Below are positions 11,136 through 22,356 of a stretch of 64,000 bases of DNA, piece by piece (positions within the stretch are counted from its first letter, which is position 1; each line of letters opens with the position of its first letter). This DNA comes from Lentinus brumalis (Eukaryota > Basidiomycota > Agaricomycetes > Polyporales > Polyporaceae): positions 1,674,001 through 1,738,000 of the forward strand of contig MARA01000004.1 of assembly GCA_001792895.1 (NCBI GenBank). Reading direction: 5' to 3'. Made by a program: the position numbers and the translations under genes. The notes under the pieces were generated by a model. That model was given only the letters and a program-made list of their open reading frames with translations, did not search any database and was not told the DNA's origin.

Positions 11136-12139
11136 TCAAGAATCCTGAGTGGACTCTACAGCTCGAGACGAGTCTGTCTCTACCCTCTTGGCGGGGGGAG
11201 ACTGCGCATCGTCTCCGTCTGTCTCTGCCGGCTCCTGCTCCTCATGCTTCCGCTTGGAGCGTGCCATCGCTCGCGCGGCGATCGCTCGAGCAGCTTTGTT
11301 GCTCTCTTCTTTGACTCTGTCATTCCAAGCCGCGCGCAGATGATCCTTCATCTTAGGAATGGTCTTGATCGCCTTGTCGCAATGCGGGCACATCATGTCT
11401 TCCTTCAGCAGCTTCTCGTACTCGTGTCTGTCGATGTCTGATTTCTACGGGCAATCGCCATGCATCAGCTAGCACCCGTGCCGGCAGAGGACCACGAGAA
11501 GCACGCACCATGGCGAACCATGTCGGCGCGACGTCGGGTTCGAACCACGACAAGACGTCATCGATGTGTAAGAAGAACCCGACCTTCGGTGGAACGAGTT
11601 CAGGTGCTTCTTTGACTTGATGAACCCCCCATTGAAATCCGTGGACATGATATGCAGGTGTATGTGCCTAAATATACCGCGGTCAGCGAGAGTCCTCGTG
11701 TGCGCGGAGCGGAAGAGCGATGAGGGTAGGGAGAAACCGTGGACAGAAACGGCACACACTGTAGGTGCTTGAGCTGAACGGGGACGTACTCCAGCGACGG
11801 CACGGCGTGGAAGCCCATCTGTATGTCCCACTTGAAGCTATGCCGCGCGAGCATCTCCTCCTCGATCAGCGCCTTGGCCACGAGCGCGTCGCGCCGCATG
11901 TTCTGCAGGAGCGCCTTCGCCTGCTCGCGCGGGAGCTGCAGCACCGTGCGCAGGTCGCGCAGGTCCTGCGCGGTGTACGGCGGCCGGATGAGCGGGAGCA
12001 GGAGGAAGTGGAAGATCGACTTTGGGTACTTGTCGAAGACCGTCACGGAGAAGTCGCTGTGGCAGAGGCGGATCGTGTCCGGGAGCGTCGCGGGGTCGGT
12101 GCGGTCGGCGTAACCGCGCAGGACAGTGAGGTGTGCCAT
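11136..12139 (-). CDS. HNT3: Aprataxin-like DNA adenylate hydrolase (HNT3 type), one apparent frameshift
   Basis: Three exons (11790-12139, 11509-11667, 11136-11444) encode about 272 residues. The HIT domain includes FDKYPKSIFHFLLLP and the catalytic triad stretch HIHLHIMSTDF (His-x-His-x-His). A lysine-rich segment follows, then a C2H2-type zinc finger with CPHC, and a basic tail. Aprataxins remove AMP from 5' ends of DNA left by failed ligation. In exon 2 the frame changes between KKHLNSF and VGFFLHIDDVLSWF; one missing C near 11588-11592 restores the conserved reading SF-P-P-K-VGFF. Both halves match the family, so I call one gene. Start is the ATG before AHLTVLRGY. Confidence 0.85.
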
Positions 12140-15100
12140 CTGTCCGTTGAGGGGAGGCTTGTACTTGAGCCGTTGAGGAGCCTTGGATGGCGGTGGTGGC
12201 CGTGCGTAACACGCATTCGACTCGGGTATTCGCTTGTGGGTGCCATCGGGAACTGCCGATTCTCCCACCTCTGAATCGGCGACCTGGTTAAAAAGTACAA
12301 AGAGTTAGGTAGTCAAAGGCAGAATCATGGGGTCGTCGCGACTTCTACTATCACCCGGACATCTTCGCAGCGTACTGGCAGAGACTGGCAGGAGGACTGG
12401 ACAGAACTTCTTCTCGCAAACGTACGCAATACATATACTTGTCATCGACGTTGAATGTACGTAACGACGCCAGACTCGGCAGCTGCTGGATGAGTAACGG
12501 GACGAGGAGGTGTGAAGCACACTCGTGGAGACCACATGGGTACGTCGGGACTCGGGCCCACTCAATTCTGGGGAAGTATAACAGTTGTATTCGCCACCGC
12601 GTACAAGATCAAACATACAGCCTGTCCACAGGTCCATGCGAGAAGGCGAGAGCGACGTACCAGTATGTAAGATGCCGTTCCCCTCATCGTAGAACCTCCT
12701 GCATTGATCGTGCAGACTTGAAGCGCAGATGTGCGATACCGCCTTGTTAACGATGTTGAGGTGACCGAGATCCGCCGAGAAAGCGATGAGAAGCTGTATT
12801 GCGGCCCGCCGAGCACAGGGAGCGGTGTTGCCAAGGCGATGAAGGGAAGAGTGTGCGGGTATCAAGCGACGCAGCCGAGCGTCGAGTAATCGAGAGCGTG
12901 TGCCCACGAAGACTTCCTGGCCAGCAGCTGACTTCAAGGAACGGGGTCTCAGCGGTCGAGACGATGGCCAGAGTTGAAGGACGACCTGGAGGTACTGATA
13001 GAAAGAGAGGCAGAGGCAGAGGCAGAAGCAGGGGGTGGTGCGGGTTGTGGCGGTAGGGGCGAAAGGACGAATGCGGTATAGGAACTCGGAGGGTGGCTTG
13101 TGGGATATTCGTGTCGGCTGTCTTGCAAAATGCCTTCAGCCACAACAAGGCCCCATTTCACGTCGTTGAACCCGTCGCGATAGGGTCCAAAGAGTGGGTC
13201 CAGAAAGTGGAGAGGATCGACGATGCCCAGGCAAAGTTGTAACAGTCGAACGGTCGATGGCAGAGTACTGTGTGAGGATTTGAGGGGAGCATGTTGGGAA
13301 TGTGTGAAGTGTGAAAATGTGCAGACAGGGCGGCGGGAGGTGGTATTGACTGGGGAGCAGGTCGACCATCGAGGGGCCTAGTCCGGGTGTGGGGGTAGGA
13401 AGACAAGGTGAACTGAGGAACAGGGGGGAGGTGCAAGAAAATACTGGGGAGACCACTGTCTCATCCTTTCTCCTTCACCGTCGCATCCTTATTGAGGCTG
13501 CCCATCGTGACAATATTTGTATCATCGGATAGGCGTATGGCGATGGGGAGGGAGGATGTGGCTGGTGAATGTGGATCCGTGGTGGTGGGGAATAGGAGCG
13601 GGCGTAGACCTGCGTGGACACTCATCGTGAGATGGACTGGTGCTTCTCCTGGTCGTCAAGAGTTGAATGAGGCGGGGGGTGGTCGGACGCAGAGTGCCGA
13701 AGGACAAGGCGGGAGGCAAGCAGAATTTCTGGGCGAGATGGGGCAATGGTGCTGAGGGTGGGGAGGGTCAGGGGAGGAGGTGGTGGTGGATTTGAACCGC
13801 TAGTTCTTTGTGCATGGCGTCGGGAGGGGCGGGGGCAACGAAAATCAATACAAAATGCTGGACGGGCGAACGGCGCAGACGAGGGCGAGCAGACAGACAG
13901 GAAGCGAGTAGAAGGCCGGCAGCAGGCGGGGGCTGGCGGGGGCACGCTGGGGACATGGGTGTTGCGCGTTTTCGGATCCCAACTTGGCGCCACGCATTCG
14001 CCCTCCCACCGCCTGTCCGTCCTCACTCAGGGCCTCCTCTCTTCCTCAGCTATGCAAGGCTTGTCGCAGCTCTCACAAAGGCTTCCTGCTGGACTTCAAC
14101 GCAGACCTGGCTCTGTATGGCCGTCTGGCGCACGTCGACAACCCGCGGCTGGCAAAAAACGGCAGCATTTCGGCGTCGATCCGTCCTTCCAACCGCACGC
14201 TTAATAGCATCGCTGCCTTCATCTCCACTCCCTTGCAAGGAGTGGACACGAAGACCCACGAGGGGTGTCGCCGGACTGGAAACCAGCATCACCGACCAGC
14301 CGCGGCGGCCAATCGGTCATGCTGCTCTCTTCGACCGCTCAACGAACAAACAAGAGACAGAAATCCAACATCGGTCAAGAACTTATCTTCTATGATGCAC
14401 AATGTGCTAGACTCGTACGTCGGGGCACAACGCCACCGACGAAGCCATACATGGGCTCGAGTCGCTCAACACCCAGAGGTGCGTTATGTGTCGTGTAGTC
14501 GTCCAATCTTCTTCTTTGCCATCGTTCAGTCGTGCTGCAAATCTTGAGGCCATCCCTTGTTGTCTGTGCCAGCATTCGCGCCCTGGCTGGATAATCGGGC
14601 GGTGGTCCTTGTATTGTGAACTTGCATCTGGTCATCTTGCGGCCCACATCTTGAGGACGGTGTTGCACACAAGTCGCTTGAGGCATACAGCAAATCTGAG
14701 GCATTCATGTCACCCTTGAGCACGGTCATTTTTCTTGCAGGAAGAGCAATCGGTAGTGGTTAGAGAAACTCACCGCCTCGGCGCGCTACGCGTAGGCACT
14801 TCTGATTGCACGTGACATGTCACGTGCGTGTCCTCCGCGCTCAGAATGTTGGGCGTCCAGTTGCAACTCGGGCTTCCAGCAAGCTCAGCGTTGGGGAGGC
14901 CAGCAGGCTGAGGGTATCCAGGCTGGATTGCGGGACCTGTGTGTGCCCGCACTCAGGAAGCGTTTGCGCGATGTGCTCACCATGAGCCCTCTGAGGATGT
15001 GCTTGTTGTGCTTGTATGGAAACTCGAGGTGGCATAATTTGGGTGGTTTCCAGCCAGAGGACGCTTCAGTCGTGCCGCAAACTATTAGTCGCTGTCTTGA

Positions 15101-15733
15101 AACGCACGATACAGGATGCGGCTGAAAAGCTAAATGACGGGGCTACGACTGGTGGGGTCAGGCAAAATACCAGAGAGGTTGCAACTTGAAACCGACCTAT
15201 GACCTCGCAGCCAAACGTGCCATCTGCTCTTTACTCCTCTCTCTCGACACACTCTCTCCTCTCCTCTTCTCCACATGCCTCCGGAGTCCTAGCCAACGAA
15301 GGCGGCGGCGATGATCGGTGGAGGCGGGGTGGTCGAGGCTCGCGGAAGCATTTTGTGGCTGCAAGGTACAGGATCTGGGGTGCGCGCGTAACCGGGACGG
15401 TGGGTCGCGCGCCGGTTGGGCAGCGATGACTTGGATTTCGGCATGCCAAATGGCAAGTGCGCATCTCTCCGACTTCTTTCTTACTTTCTTCGCCGTCGTT
15501 CCCTTCGTGATACAGTATATGAACCCCAGCGGGCTCTCCGTCCTCCCTCACCCCTTCTCTCTCCTCAACCCCCACCATCTGCGCCGCCGATACTCGCGCC
15601 CTCCCGCCCGTTTTGTGTAGTCTCCTCCCGCTTTTTAGTCCTTGATAGAGCAATCCTCTGGACGTGTCCTTTTCCTATAACAAAAAATTTGATGTGGAGA
15701 TTTGACCCGCCCTACCCCTCATTCACACTCGCA
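12140..15733. other. 3.6-kb region without a supported gene
   Basis: Several open frames of 80-210 codons occur on both strands, but none has convincing protein character, splice continuity or a known motif. The plus strand is purine-rich around 13.2-13.9 kb; the matching minus strand is CT-rich, as in fungal leader regions. From about 15.2 kb the plus strand becomes CT-rich, which fits a 5' leader for the gene starting at 15734. Contents may include untranslated RNA, a decayed gene or a fast-evolving small gene. I see no transposon terminal repeats. Confidence 0.5.
14808..14827. promoter_or_regulatory. Perfect 20-bp palindrome with two CACGTG boxes
   Basis: GCACGTGACATGTCACGTGC reads identically on both strands and holds two CACGTG hexamers, each in a TCACGTG/CACGTGA context like that bound by fungal bHLH factors such as Cbf1 or Pho4 relatives. 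It lies in the gene-poor stretch, about 900 bp upstream of the gene at 15734. Confidence 0.5.
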
Positions 15734-16262
15734 ATGTCTCAGTCTTCGCGTCCTCTGACGGACCGCCCCAGTTTCGTTGAGCGCTATCATCCCTACGCCC
15801 GCAAGACGGGGCCACGTCACGCCCGGCGCGGGGGGCTCATGGTGCGCCCGACGCATCTTCGGACTCTGTGTCCTCCACCGGGCTCACTTGCCATGTACGT
15901 AGGTTACGGTGGACCGCCGCTTCAACCCGGAGCAAATCGTCGAGGAGGCAGCCGTCGTGCCGCCCTCGGTAAGTCTTGGCCCATTTTCCATCACCACCCT
16001 CGCCTTCCCCTCATCCTCCGTCCTTGCCCTAGCCCTCAACGATGCGTTGTGAACAGGTTCGGCATGCAGATGAGCGGCCCGAAGAGGAGGACGTGCCCGT
16101 CTTCGGTACGGCCGACGCCCCCGCTGCAGCTCCTCCGGCTCGCGGCAAGTTGGCCGCTATCTTAGCGGTGAGTTCGAGCTCTCCTTGACGAGAGTGTATC
16201 CTGACGTGTCTTGCGTGCCCTAGGCTATTGCGCAGGTATTGCGTTTCGGCTTCTTCGCCTGA
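15734..16262 (+). CDS. Small protein with C-terminal hydrophobic segment, unrecognised
   Basis: Four exons (15734-15841, 15903-15968, 16057-16167, 16224-16262) each join in phase 0 and give 107 residues. The N-terminus is basic (RPLTDRPSFVERYHPYARKTG). The middle is acidic with VDRRFNPEQIVEEAA and EERPEEEDVPVF-like sequence. The last 20 or so residues (GKLAAILA then AIAQVLRFGFFA) form a short hydrophobic helix, suggesting tail anchoring in a membrane. I do not recognise the family. The consistent splice phases are the main support. Confidence 0.55.
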
Positions 16263-17008
16263 GAAGTCGCTCGAAGCCCAGCCTACGGGTTGGATTCAAA
16301 ACTTGACCTCCCACTTTCTTGGTATCTTGTCCCAATCGTCGTCCTCGTCGTCCTCGTCATCGCAATAAGCCTCATATCCTCTCATATCGCCAATCGCCGT
16401 CTCTCTACGCTATCAAGATATCGCATATTTTCCTGCTTGGATCTCACTGTACGTGTACATACCGCTGGCTCCCTCTGATCTCTCAAACATCGACATATGT
16501 ACCGCGTGGCCATCTACTGTATCATATTCCCATTTATCCCTCTGTTGTCCATCTACATACAGCTCTTCTTGTACATACTTAGCGATCTCGTCCGTTGTCT
16601 ACGTGCAGCCTCATACCGTATACCATACTACTGTTGTCTTGAGTCTTGAACGTTGAACTACAGCCCGTTCAAGTTGAAATACACTTGGACATGTGGCACG
16701 CTGTCGACCCGGAAGCTTTGAAGAGTGTGGGCGACAAATGGAGCGCGTCAAGCTTGTCTCCTCATTGCTGGTTGGATCAACGGTATAACACGAGGCAGGC
16801 GGCGCTGTGCCCGACCCCACACCGTACTAGTACCAGGGTCCGAGGCTGTCCCGAGCAGCGTAAGTCAGGGCTCATAACCAACAGATTATGGGGTACCTGA
16901 CTCACACTCCTCATTCGACAGCGGAAGCCTTTTTTATATCTTATTTCCTTCATGCAGACTGCATCTGCATAAGAGAGCACGATCATGACATAGCGAGCGA
17001 TACTATAT
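16263..17008. other. Intergenic, convergent 3' regions
   Basis: A 746-bp gap between two convergent genes. The sequence is AT-richer than its surroundings, with TATC/TACATA-rich words typical of fungal 3' UTRs. No gene or RNA is supported. Confidence 0.5.
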
Positions 17009-18484
17009 TCATGCATACATCTCGTCCCAACCCTCGTCATTCGTTGCCGGCCTCGTAGGGTCTACGCCGACGATCCCAGCAGGTCCAGCTACAGGCTCAG
17101 CAGAACTACCGGGGCCCTCCGGAGGTCCGGATGCACTGGATGCAGGAGCTCCGGCCTTCTCTGCAGCTTCTCTCTCCTGCTCCACTTCCCTGATCATGTC
17201 CCACATGTCTTCGTCCTCGTCCATGGCTGGAGCAGCGGTGGCAGGCTTCTGTGGGCCTTCGTGATGGTCCGGAGGCACGTAAGGTTGCTCCGGGAAGTCG
17301 TCCATAGCATCCCACATCGCTTCGTCCTCATCCATTGGCGTACTTGACGTCGGGGCGGGAGCAGGGCGGGGCGCGGGTACACTTGCGGTCGAAGTGGTGG
17401 ACGGGCCCTGCTGATCATACTGCGCAGTAGCAGCTTCTTCCTCGCGGATCATGGCGTCGATATCGAAGTCGTCGTCGAGCCCACCAGCCTCGGACGCGGA
17501 CGACGGAGGTAGTGAGGGGCCGCGCGAAGGGGCGGGAGATGACCGCTCGTCATCCGTCGCGACCGGGACGTCGGTGAGCCGCGGCACGTCGTCATTGTCC
17601 GCGTCGCTATCGGAGTGGTCTGCATCGTTGCCGTCGCCGTCGACCTGGTGTCCATTGATGAGGCCCTTGGCTTCGTCTCGCCAGACACCGAGCGCGACCT
17701 GTGTTGGCTGCTTAGCCATGGCAAGAGGGTGCACACGAAGGGACTTACAGCCATGCGCTTGGAGTGGCAGAGCTTCTCGACGCGTTGGACTGTGTCGATG
17801 AACTGCGTGTTAGGATGCATCTTGTGCGACCAGAAGTGGTAGACGTTTAGAAGTCTGTTCAGATCGGACAGCTAACAAGCGGGTCAGCGCAATACTGCAT
17901 GGATACACACTGGCTGAGCACACCTCATGCCCCTTGCCTTTCGGCTTGAAGTTCTTCGCCTGCTTCATAAGGGCGGGGAACCCGTCGGGACCCACAAGCG
18001 TCCCCTCGTCCAGATTCCTCCGCTTCCTCTTCGCCAAGCCCTCCTTTGCCTTCTTGCCACCCTTTGCCTTCCTTCCATCTTCATCGTCTCCCAAGTCTCG
18101 TGGAGGGGAGCTGCTTGGGAGAATTTGGTGTGGGGTGAGCGCGATCTGCGCGTCCGCCTGCCTCTTGAGCGCGTCCACGTCGAGCGAGGGCGCGAGCTGC
18201 CTGAAAGTGCTCTCCGGCTCGTCTTCAAGATTGTCAAAGAACGCGTCTATGTCGTCCTTGGAGGAGCTGGGTTTCGACGCGTAGTGTGCCCCTTTGGAGG
18301 ACGTGGGTGCAGCGTCATTATCGGAATCGGAGTCGAGGAAGAGGGTCGAGCGTGGCCGCCGCTTGGTGTTGCTAGTGAGGACAACATCGTCGTCGTCGTC
18401 AAAAGTAGGCGGATTGGATGGCGGAGCAGGGATAGAAGAGGCAGAATCCGCAGGAGCGTCCCAGATATCGGCGAGAGAGGCCAT
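17009..18484 (-). CDS. CSM3: Csm3/Swi3/TIPIN replication fork protection protein
   Basis: Three exons (17924-18484, 17749-17871, 17009-17707), all phase 0, give 460 residues. An acidic Ser/Asp-rich N-terminus is followed, at about residues 155-230, by the Swi3 domain: GPDGFPALMKQAKNFKPKGKGHE, then LSDLNRLLNVYHFWSHKMHP and TFIDTVQRVEKLCHSKRM-like sequence. The C-terminal half is low-complexity and acidic. Csm3 pairs with Tof1/Timeless to stabilise stalled replication forks and to support the S-phase checkpoint and cohesion. The start codon lies only 157 bp from that of the divergent TAE1 gene, so the two likely share a promoter. Confidence 0.88.
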
Positions 18485-18641
18485 CGTTGTCGTTCGAAGT
18501 CGCGAAGATGCGCGTCTCTGGACGCGACGCGTGCCACAGACGCGTCCGTCACAGCAGCGTCACGGCGCATTTTGGTCACGCGGGTGTTAGCCAAATCGCG
18601 AACGATCGCCATACTCTACTACGAACGTACATTAGAGGGCG

Positions 18642-19754
18642 ATGTCTCCCGACGCTGGGCAGGAATCGCTACCAGACCCCGACGTCGGCAAGGGCATCCA
18701 GTATTGGGCCTCCCAGCCGGCCAGCTACGACGGCGTCCTCGGTGAGTTCCTGCATCCAGCTTAACCGCTACTGGGAATGATCTTCATCTGTAGGTGGCTT
18801 CGGTAATGGGGTACGTCCCGGCCAGCTTATATAGAAATTAAGCGTATCGGATGACTGAACCGATTCTCGCTCATAGTCGCTGCCCAGGGTGGACGCACTC
18901 GGCTCGCGTCAGCTGCTCATGTATCTCCTCCCGGAGCTCTGCACGGTCCCCTCAGCCGTGCGCCCTTTGCACGTCCCTGAAGATCTCGCGAACAGACGAA
19001 CGCGCGCACTGGATGTCGGTGCAGGCGTGGGCCGTGTAACCGCGGACGTCCTCCTGCACCTCTTCTCGGACGTTGTCCTCGTCGAGCCCGTCGACATCTT
19101 CGTCAACCAGGCCCTGCGCCGGGGAAGGCCAGCGAGGATCCTTCATCGGCTGATAAAGCATACTTACCCGCGAACGGAGCCACGGAGATCAACGATCTCG
19201 AGGTCGTCCCGTGGAAAGGCATCGCCGACAAGTCGAAGAGCGTCACCTTCATCCAAGCGACGCTCCAGGATTTCGATCCCGCACATCCCACTGCCGTGCC
19301 CGAGAAGGCGAAAGTTCTCGGCCGAGTGGGGTACATCCCGCCTTTGGATGACCTCGATTCGAAGTTCGACGTCGTGTGGTGCCAATGGTGCCTCGGAGCC
19401 CTCAACGACGCCGACCTCGTTGCTTTCTTCCGCAGAAGCAAGGCCGCGCTCCGGGATCCCGCGCGAGGGCTCATCGTCGTGAAGGAGAACACATGCTCGG
19501 AGGAAGGCTTCCCCGCGCTGTGTTTGACGAGAGCGACTCTAGCTTGACGAGGCGGGTGCTGTGCGCCGATGTCGTTGAGCGGTCCTAACGGAGTGCATGT
19601 GTGTTGCAGGTCCGACCTCGCGTGGAAGGAATGCTTTGCAAATGCGGGCTTGAAGCTTATCTACGAACAGACTCAAGGGGGTTTCCCCGAACATCTCTAC
19701 CCTGTTAAGATGTACGTGATCGAGAAGCGGCCTCTCAAGACGCGCGAATGCTAA
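18642..19754 (+). CDS. TAE1: Alpha-N-terminal protein methyltransferase (Tae1/NTMT1), two apparent frameshifts
   Basis: The enzyme adds methyl groups to the free N-terminus of X-Pro-Lys proteins such as ribosomal proteins. Visible signatures: GIQYWASQPASYDGVLGGFG, RVDALGSRQLL, the SAM-binding LDVGAGVGRVTADVL, and FDVVWCQWCLGALND. Exons: 18642-18741, a 17-nt exon 18794-18810, a long exon from 18877, and a last exon ending at TAA 19752-19754. Two positions need one extra C: 19112-19114 (after DIFVNQA) and 19511-19514 (before RAVFDESDSSLTR). Both flanks match the family, so I treat the gene as intact in life. The donor of the last intron is probably GTGCGC near 19561. Confidence 0.88.
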
Positions 19755-20417
19755 CCCCCTCCTTCACCAGGTACGCACTGAGGTAGTCAGCAGCCAGAAA
19801 ATCATGGCCGCTTGAAGCGATTGATGTATCAATTTTCGTCGGACTTGGGTTGTCTGTGACGGAGGTTTCATTGAGCAGAAGAGTGGGTAGGAACGACCCG
19901 CGTCGAACATGTGTCTGCGTGGGCTGGCCGAAGACGAGCGTGCACGCGTTGGGACATGGCTTGAGGTCCTTTCAAGTCCAAGCACGAGCATGTTAGTGCT
20001 TGCAACTAGAGGACAGCAGCCAGCCAGTGCTTCTGGTTGCAGTATTCACGATAGAGGGTGTACCTACATGCTGCGAATGACACAGTCTCTTCCAGTTCTC
20101 AGTGTCCAGCCGAGAGCCTCACTAGCCTCCAGGGACGTGATTGGCTTCTGTATATTTCCGTCACGAAGACTAGCGAAAAAGCTATAACTACAGCAGGAGA
20201 GAAAAGGTATGCGAGTTATAGAACTTGCAAGTGAGCAGAAAAGGTATGGATGGATGATGCAATGTTGAGACAAAGTGAGTAAAATCATCTTCGCTGTATG
20301 ACGCCGGGACCACATGCCGGACATCGTCAGCAATCAGCATGTTACAGTTCGAATGAAACCTATTCCACAGGAGGAACAAGGCAAAAAGCAAGCAACGTCG
20401 ACAGTGTCCGGAAGAGC
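19755..20417. other. Intergenic, convergent 3' regions
   Basis: A 663-bp gap between convergent TAE1 and adenylate kinase genes. It has only short chance open frames and no recognisable feature. Confidence 0.5.
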
Positions 20418-21786
20418 TCAGTTCGTCAGTGACGCCTTCGCCCCTTCCCTCAGATCCTTCTCCTGCCGTGCCAGAACCGCATCCGAGAGGCTGGTCCGCC
20501 TTTTGCTATCCAACCGCTCCTTGACCGAAGAGAAGTGCGTCCGGATGACGCCTTCGAGCTGAGGCCAGATCTCGTCCGATGTCCGTCCCGCCAAGGTAGC
20601 AACCTTCAACGATGCGTCGCTGGCTGCCTTCGCGCTGTAATACGCAAGCAGCGGGGACGTCGACTGATAGAACTGTTCAAGACGTCGCGCAAATGTTTCC
20701 TGCAGAGGGACTGTCAGCACGTTCCAAGACGAGCCGGGCATGGTGAATACGCACAGGGTTGTCATCCGGCCTCTTAGTGAGAGGCTCGCCGGTCTCGTCA
20801 TCGTGTCCCGCAACCTTCGGCGGGTTGTATGAAAGGTTGTACACGCGCCCTGAAGGCAAATGGACCCATCGGTCTGATATGCGACTGAGAATCACGTCGT
20901 CCGGGACGTCCAAGTTGACAACGAGGCTCATAGGAGATCCTTGTCGTCTGCAGGAGAATGTCAGTCAGTTCCGTACCGCAAAGCTAGACACATATGTAGA
21001 CTACTCACGAAAGGTGTTCATCGAGCATCTTGCCCTGGCCTAATGTCCGCGGAAACCCATCCAAAATCCAGTGCTACAGACAGGTCAGCACGCAGCTTGC
21101 GCGAATACTTGACGGGAAACGTGCCTTATTATACAACTTATCTAGCTTACTCGTTACGACCTTGAGCATGACATCGTCTGGGAGGAGGCCGCCTGCCGCA
21201 ACGATTTCCTCTGCAAGCAGACCAACCTCTGTCCTACAACAACCCGTCAGTCAATGACACGAAAGCCTGGTCGGCGAACACGGATACACACTTTTCTGCA
21301 ATATGCTGCCGGAGCAGATCTCCCGTAGAGAGCGACACGATCTCATACTTCTTGACGAGCCGAGCCGAGAGGGTCCCCTTGCCCGCTCCGGGCTTCCCTA
21401 TAGCGAAACATGCCATAGGTCAACATATCATCCCACAACGACTGGGACGATGGAGGGATAGGCTTAACGCCGCCGCATATGCGCGGACGGAGCGCACGCA
21501 ACGACGTCATTTCGCGCGACCCAACGCTCTTAACGCGAAGGATGGACGCACCGAACATGATCATCCGCAGGAACCTCCCCTCGCCATGACCGTGTCCAGT
21601 GGCAGGCGCAGTCTCCGCGCGACCAGTGTTGAGCGAGAACGGGATGGCCTTCTGCGCTGCCGTGGACTGGCTGATGCCCCGGCGTCCAGTGTAAGTGCTG
21701 AGGCGCGGTCTCGCGCTCGACTGCACATTCGGCCGGAGGACATGGACTTGAGCTCGGAGGGAGAAGAGCGGGCCCGGGACGGACAT
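20418..21786 (-). CDS. ADK2: Mitochondrial adenylate kinase (GTP:AMP phosphotransferase type)
   Basis: Six exons (21552-21786, 21292-21397, 21125-21233, 21009-21073, 20755-20947, 20418-20699) join in phase to 329 residues. The first 70 residues are Arg/Ser-rich without acidic runs, fitting a mitochondrial presequence. The P-loop is GKPGAGKGT; STGDLLRQH is the AMP-binding helix; HWILDGFPRT follows; and the long LID has SDRWVHLPSGRVYN and NPPKVAGHDDETGEPL, lacking zinc cysteines, as in AK3-type enzymes that use GTP and AMP in the matrix. Intron 3 uses a GC donor (AAG|GCACGT), needed to give the conserved LDKLYNK-HWILDGF junction. Confidence 0.9.
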
Positions 21787-22356
21787 CGTGCGCTGGGAGA
21801 ATGTTCTGCAGACGTGGGGATCCCGACTGCAATCCGAAAGTACCAAGACGGCGCGTTCGAACGACCGACAGTGAGCCGAATTTTGGACAGCAGGGATTGC
21901 GCGCGTTGCTCACCTCCGAATCGATGCACAAGCCGTCCGCGAGGAGGAGGAAGAGGAGGAAAGCTGAGGACAGGGGCGGAGACCCGTTCGGCCCTTTCCC
22001 CAAAGGTTTCTCGCTGCCGTCACGCGATAGCTTGCCCAGGCGCTCCCCATTTGTCAGACGATATTCTAGGCTGGCCCCGTCTCACCATTCTGCACAGTGC
22101 AGCAGTGCATGACTCGACGCGACGTACGCATGTTGCTAGCAATACAATGCGTATGCAGAGTGCGAGATTTTCGGTAGCTAGCTAAGGTTTGTTACTTAAG
22201 AAGTCAGCCCGGTCCGAACGCCGAAACGACAGTAGGATTCTAAGGAAGCAGTTGCACCAACGACGTCGAAGAGCAGTTCTCTCTACACTGCATTAATCCT
22301 GAACTCAAAGCGTACACTACAGAACTGATCTATCTCGCTCCAAGAAAGTAGGCGGG
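21787..22356. other. Intergenic, promoter of adenylate kinase gene
   Basis: A 570-bp gap upstream of the adenylate kinase gene and downstream of the COQ11-like gene, both on the minus strand. Open frames here are short and unsupported. Confidence 0.45.

Noticed and set aside
12305..12937. 210-codon minus-strand open frame in the gene-poor region
   Set aside because: Composition is irregular, without motif or supporting introns, and overlapping frames of similar length occur on both strands.
13785..13800. Minus-strand GGTTCAAATCC, like a tRNA B box
   Set aside because: The surrounding bases do not form a T stem with matching pairs, and no A box or acceptor stem is found at tRNA distance.
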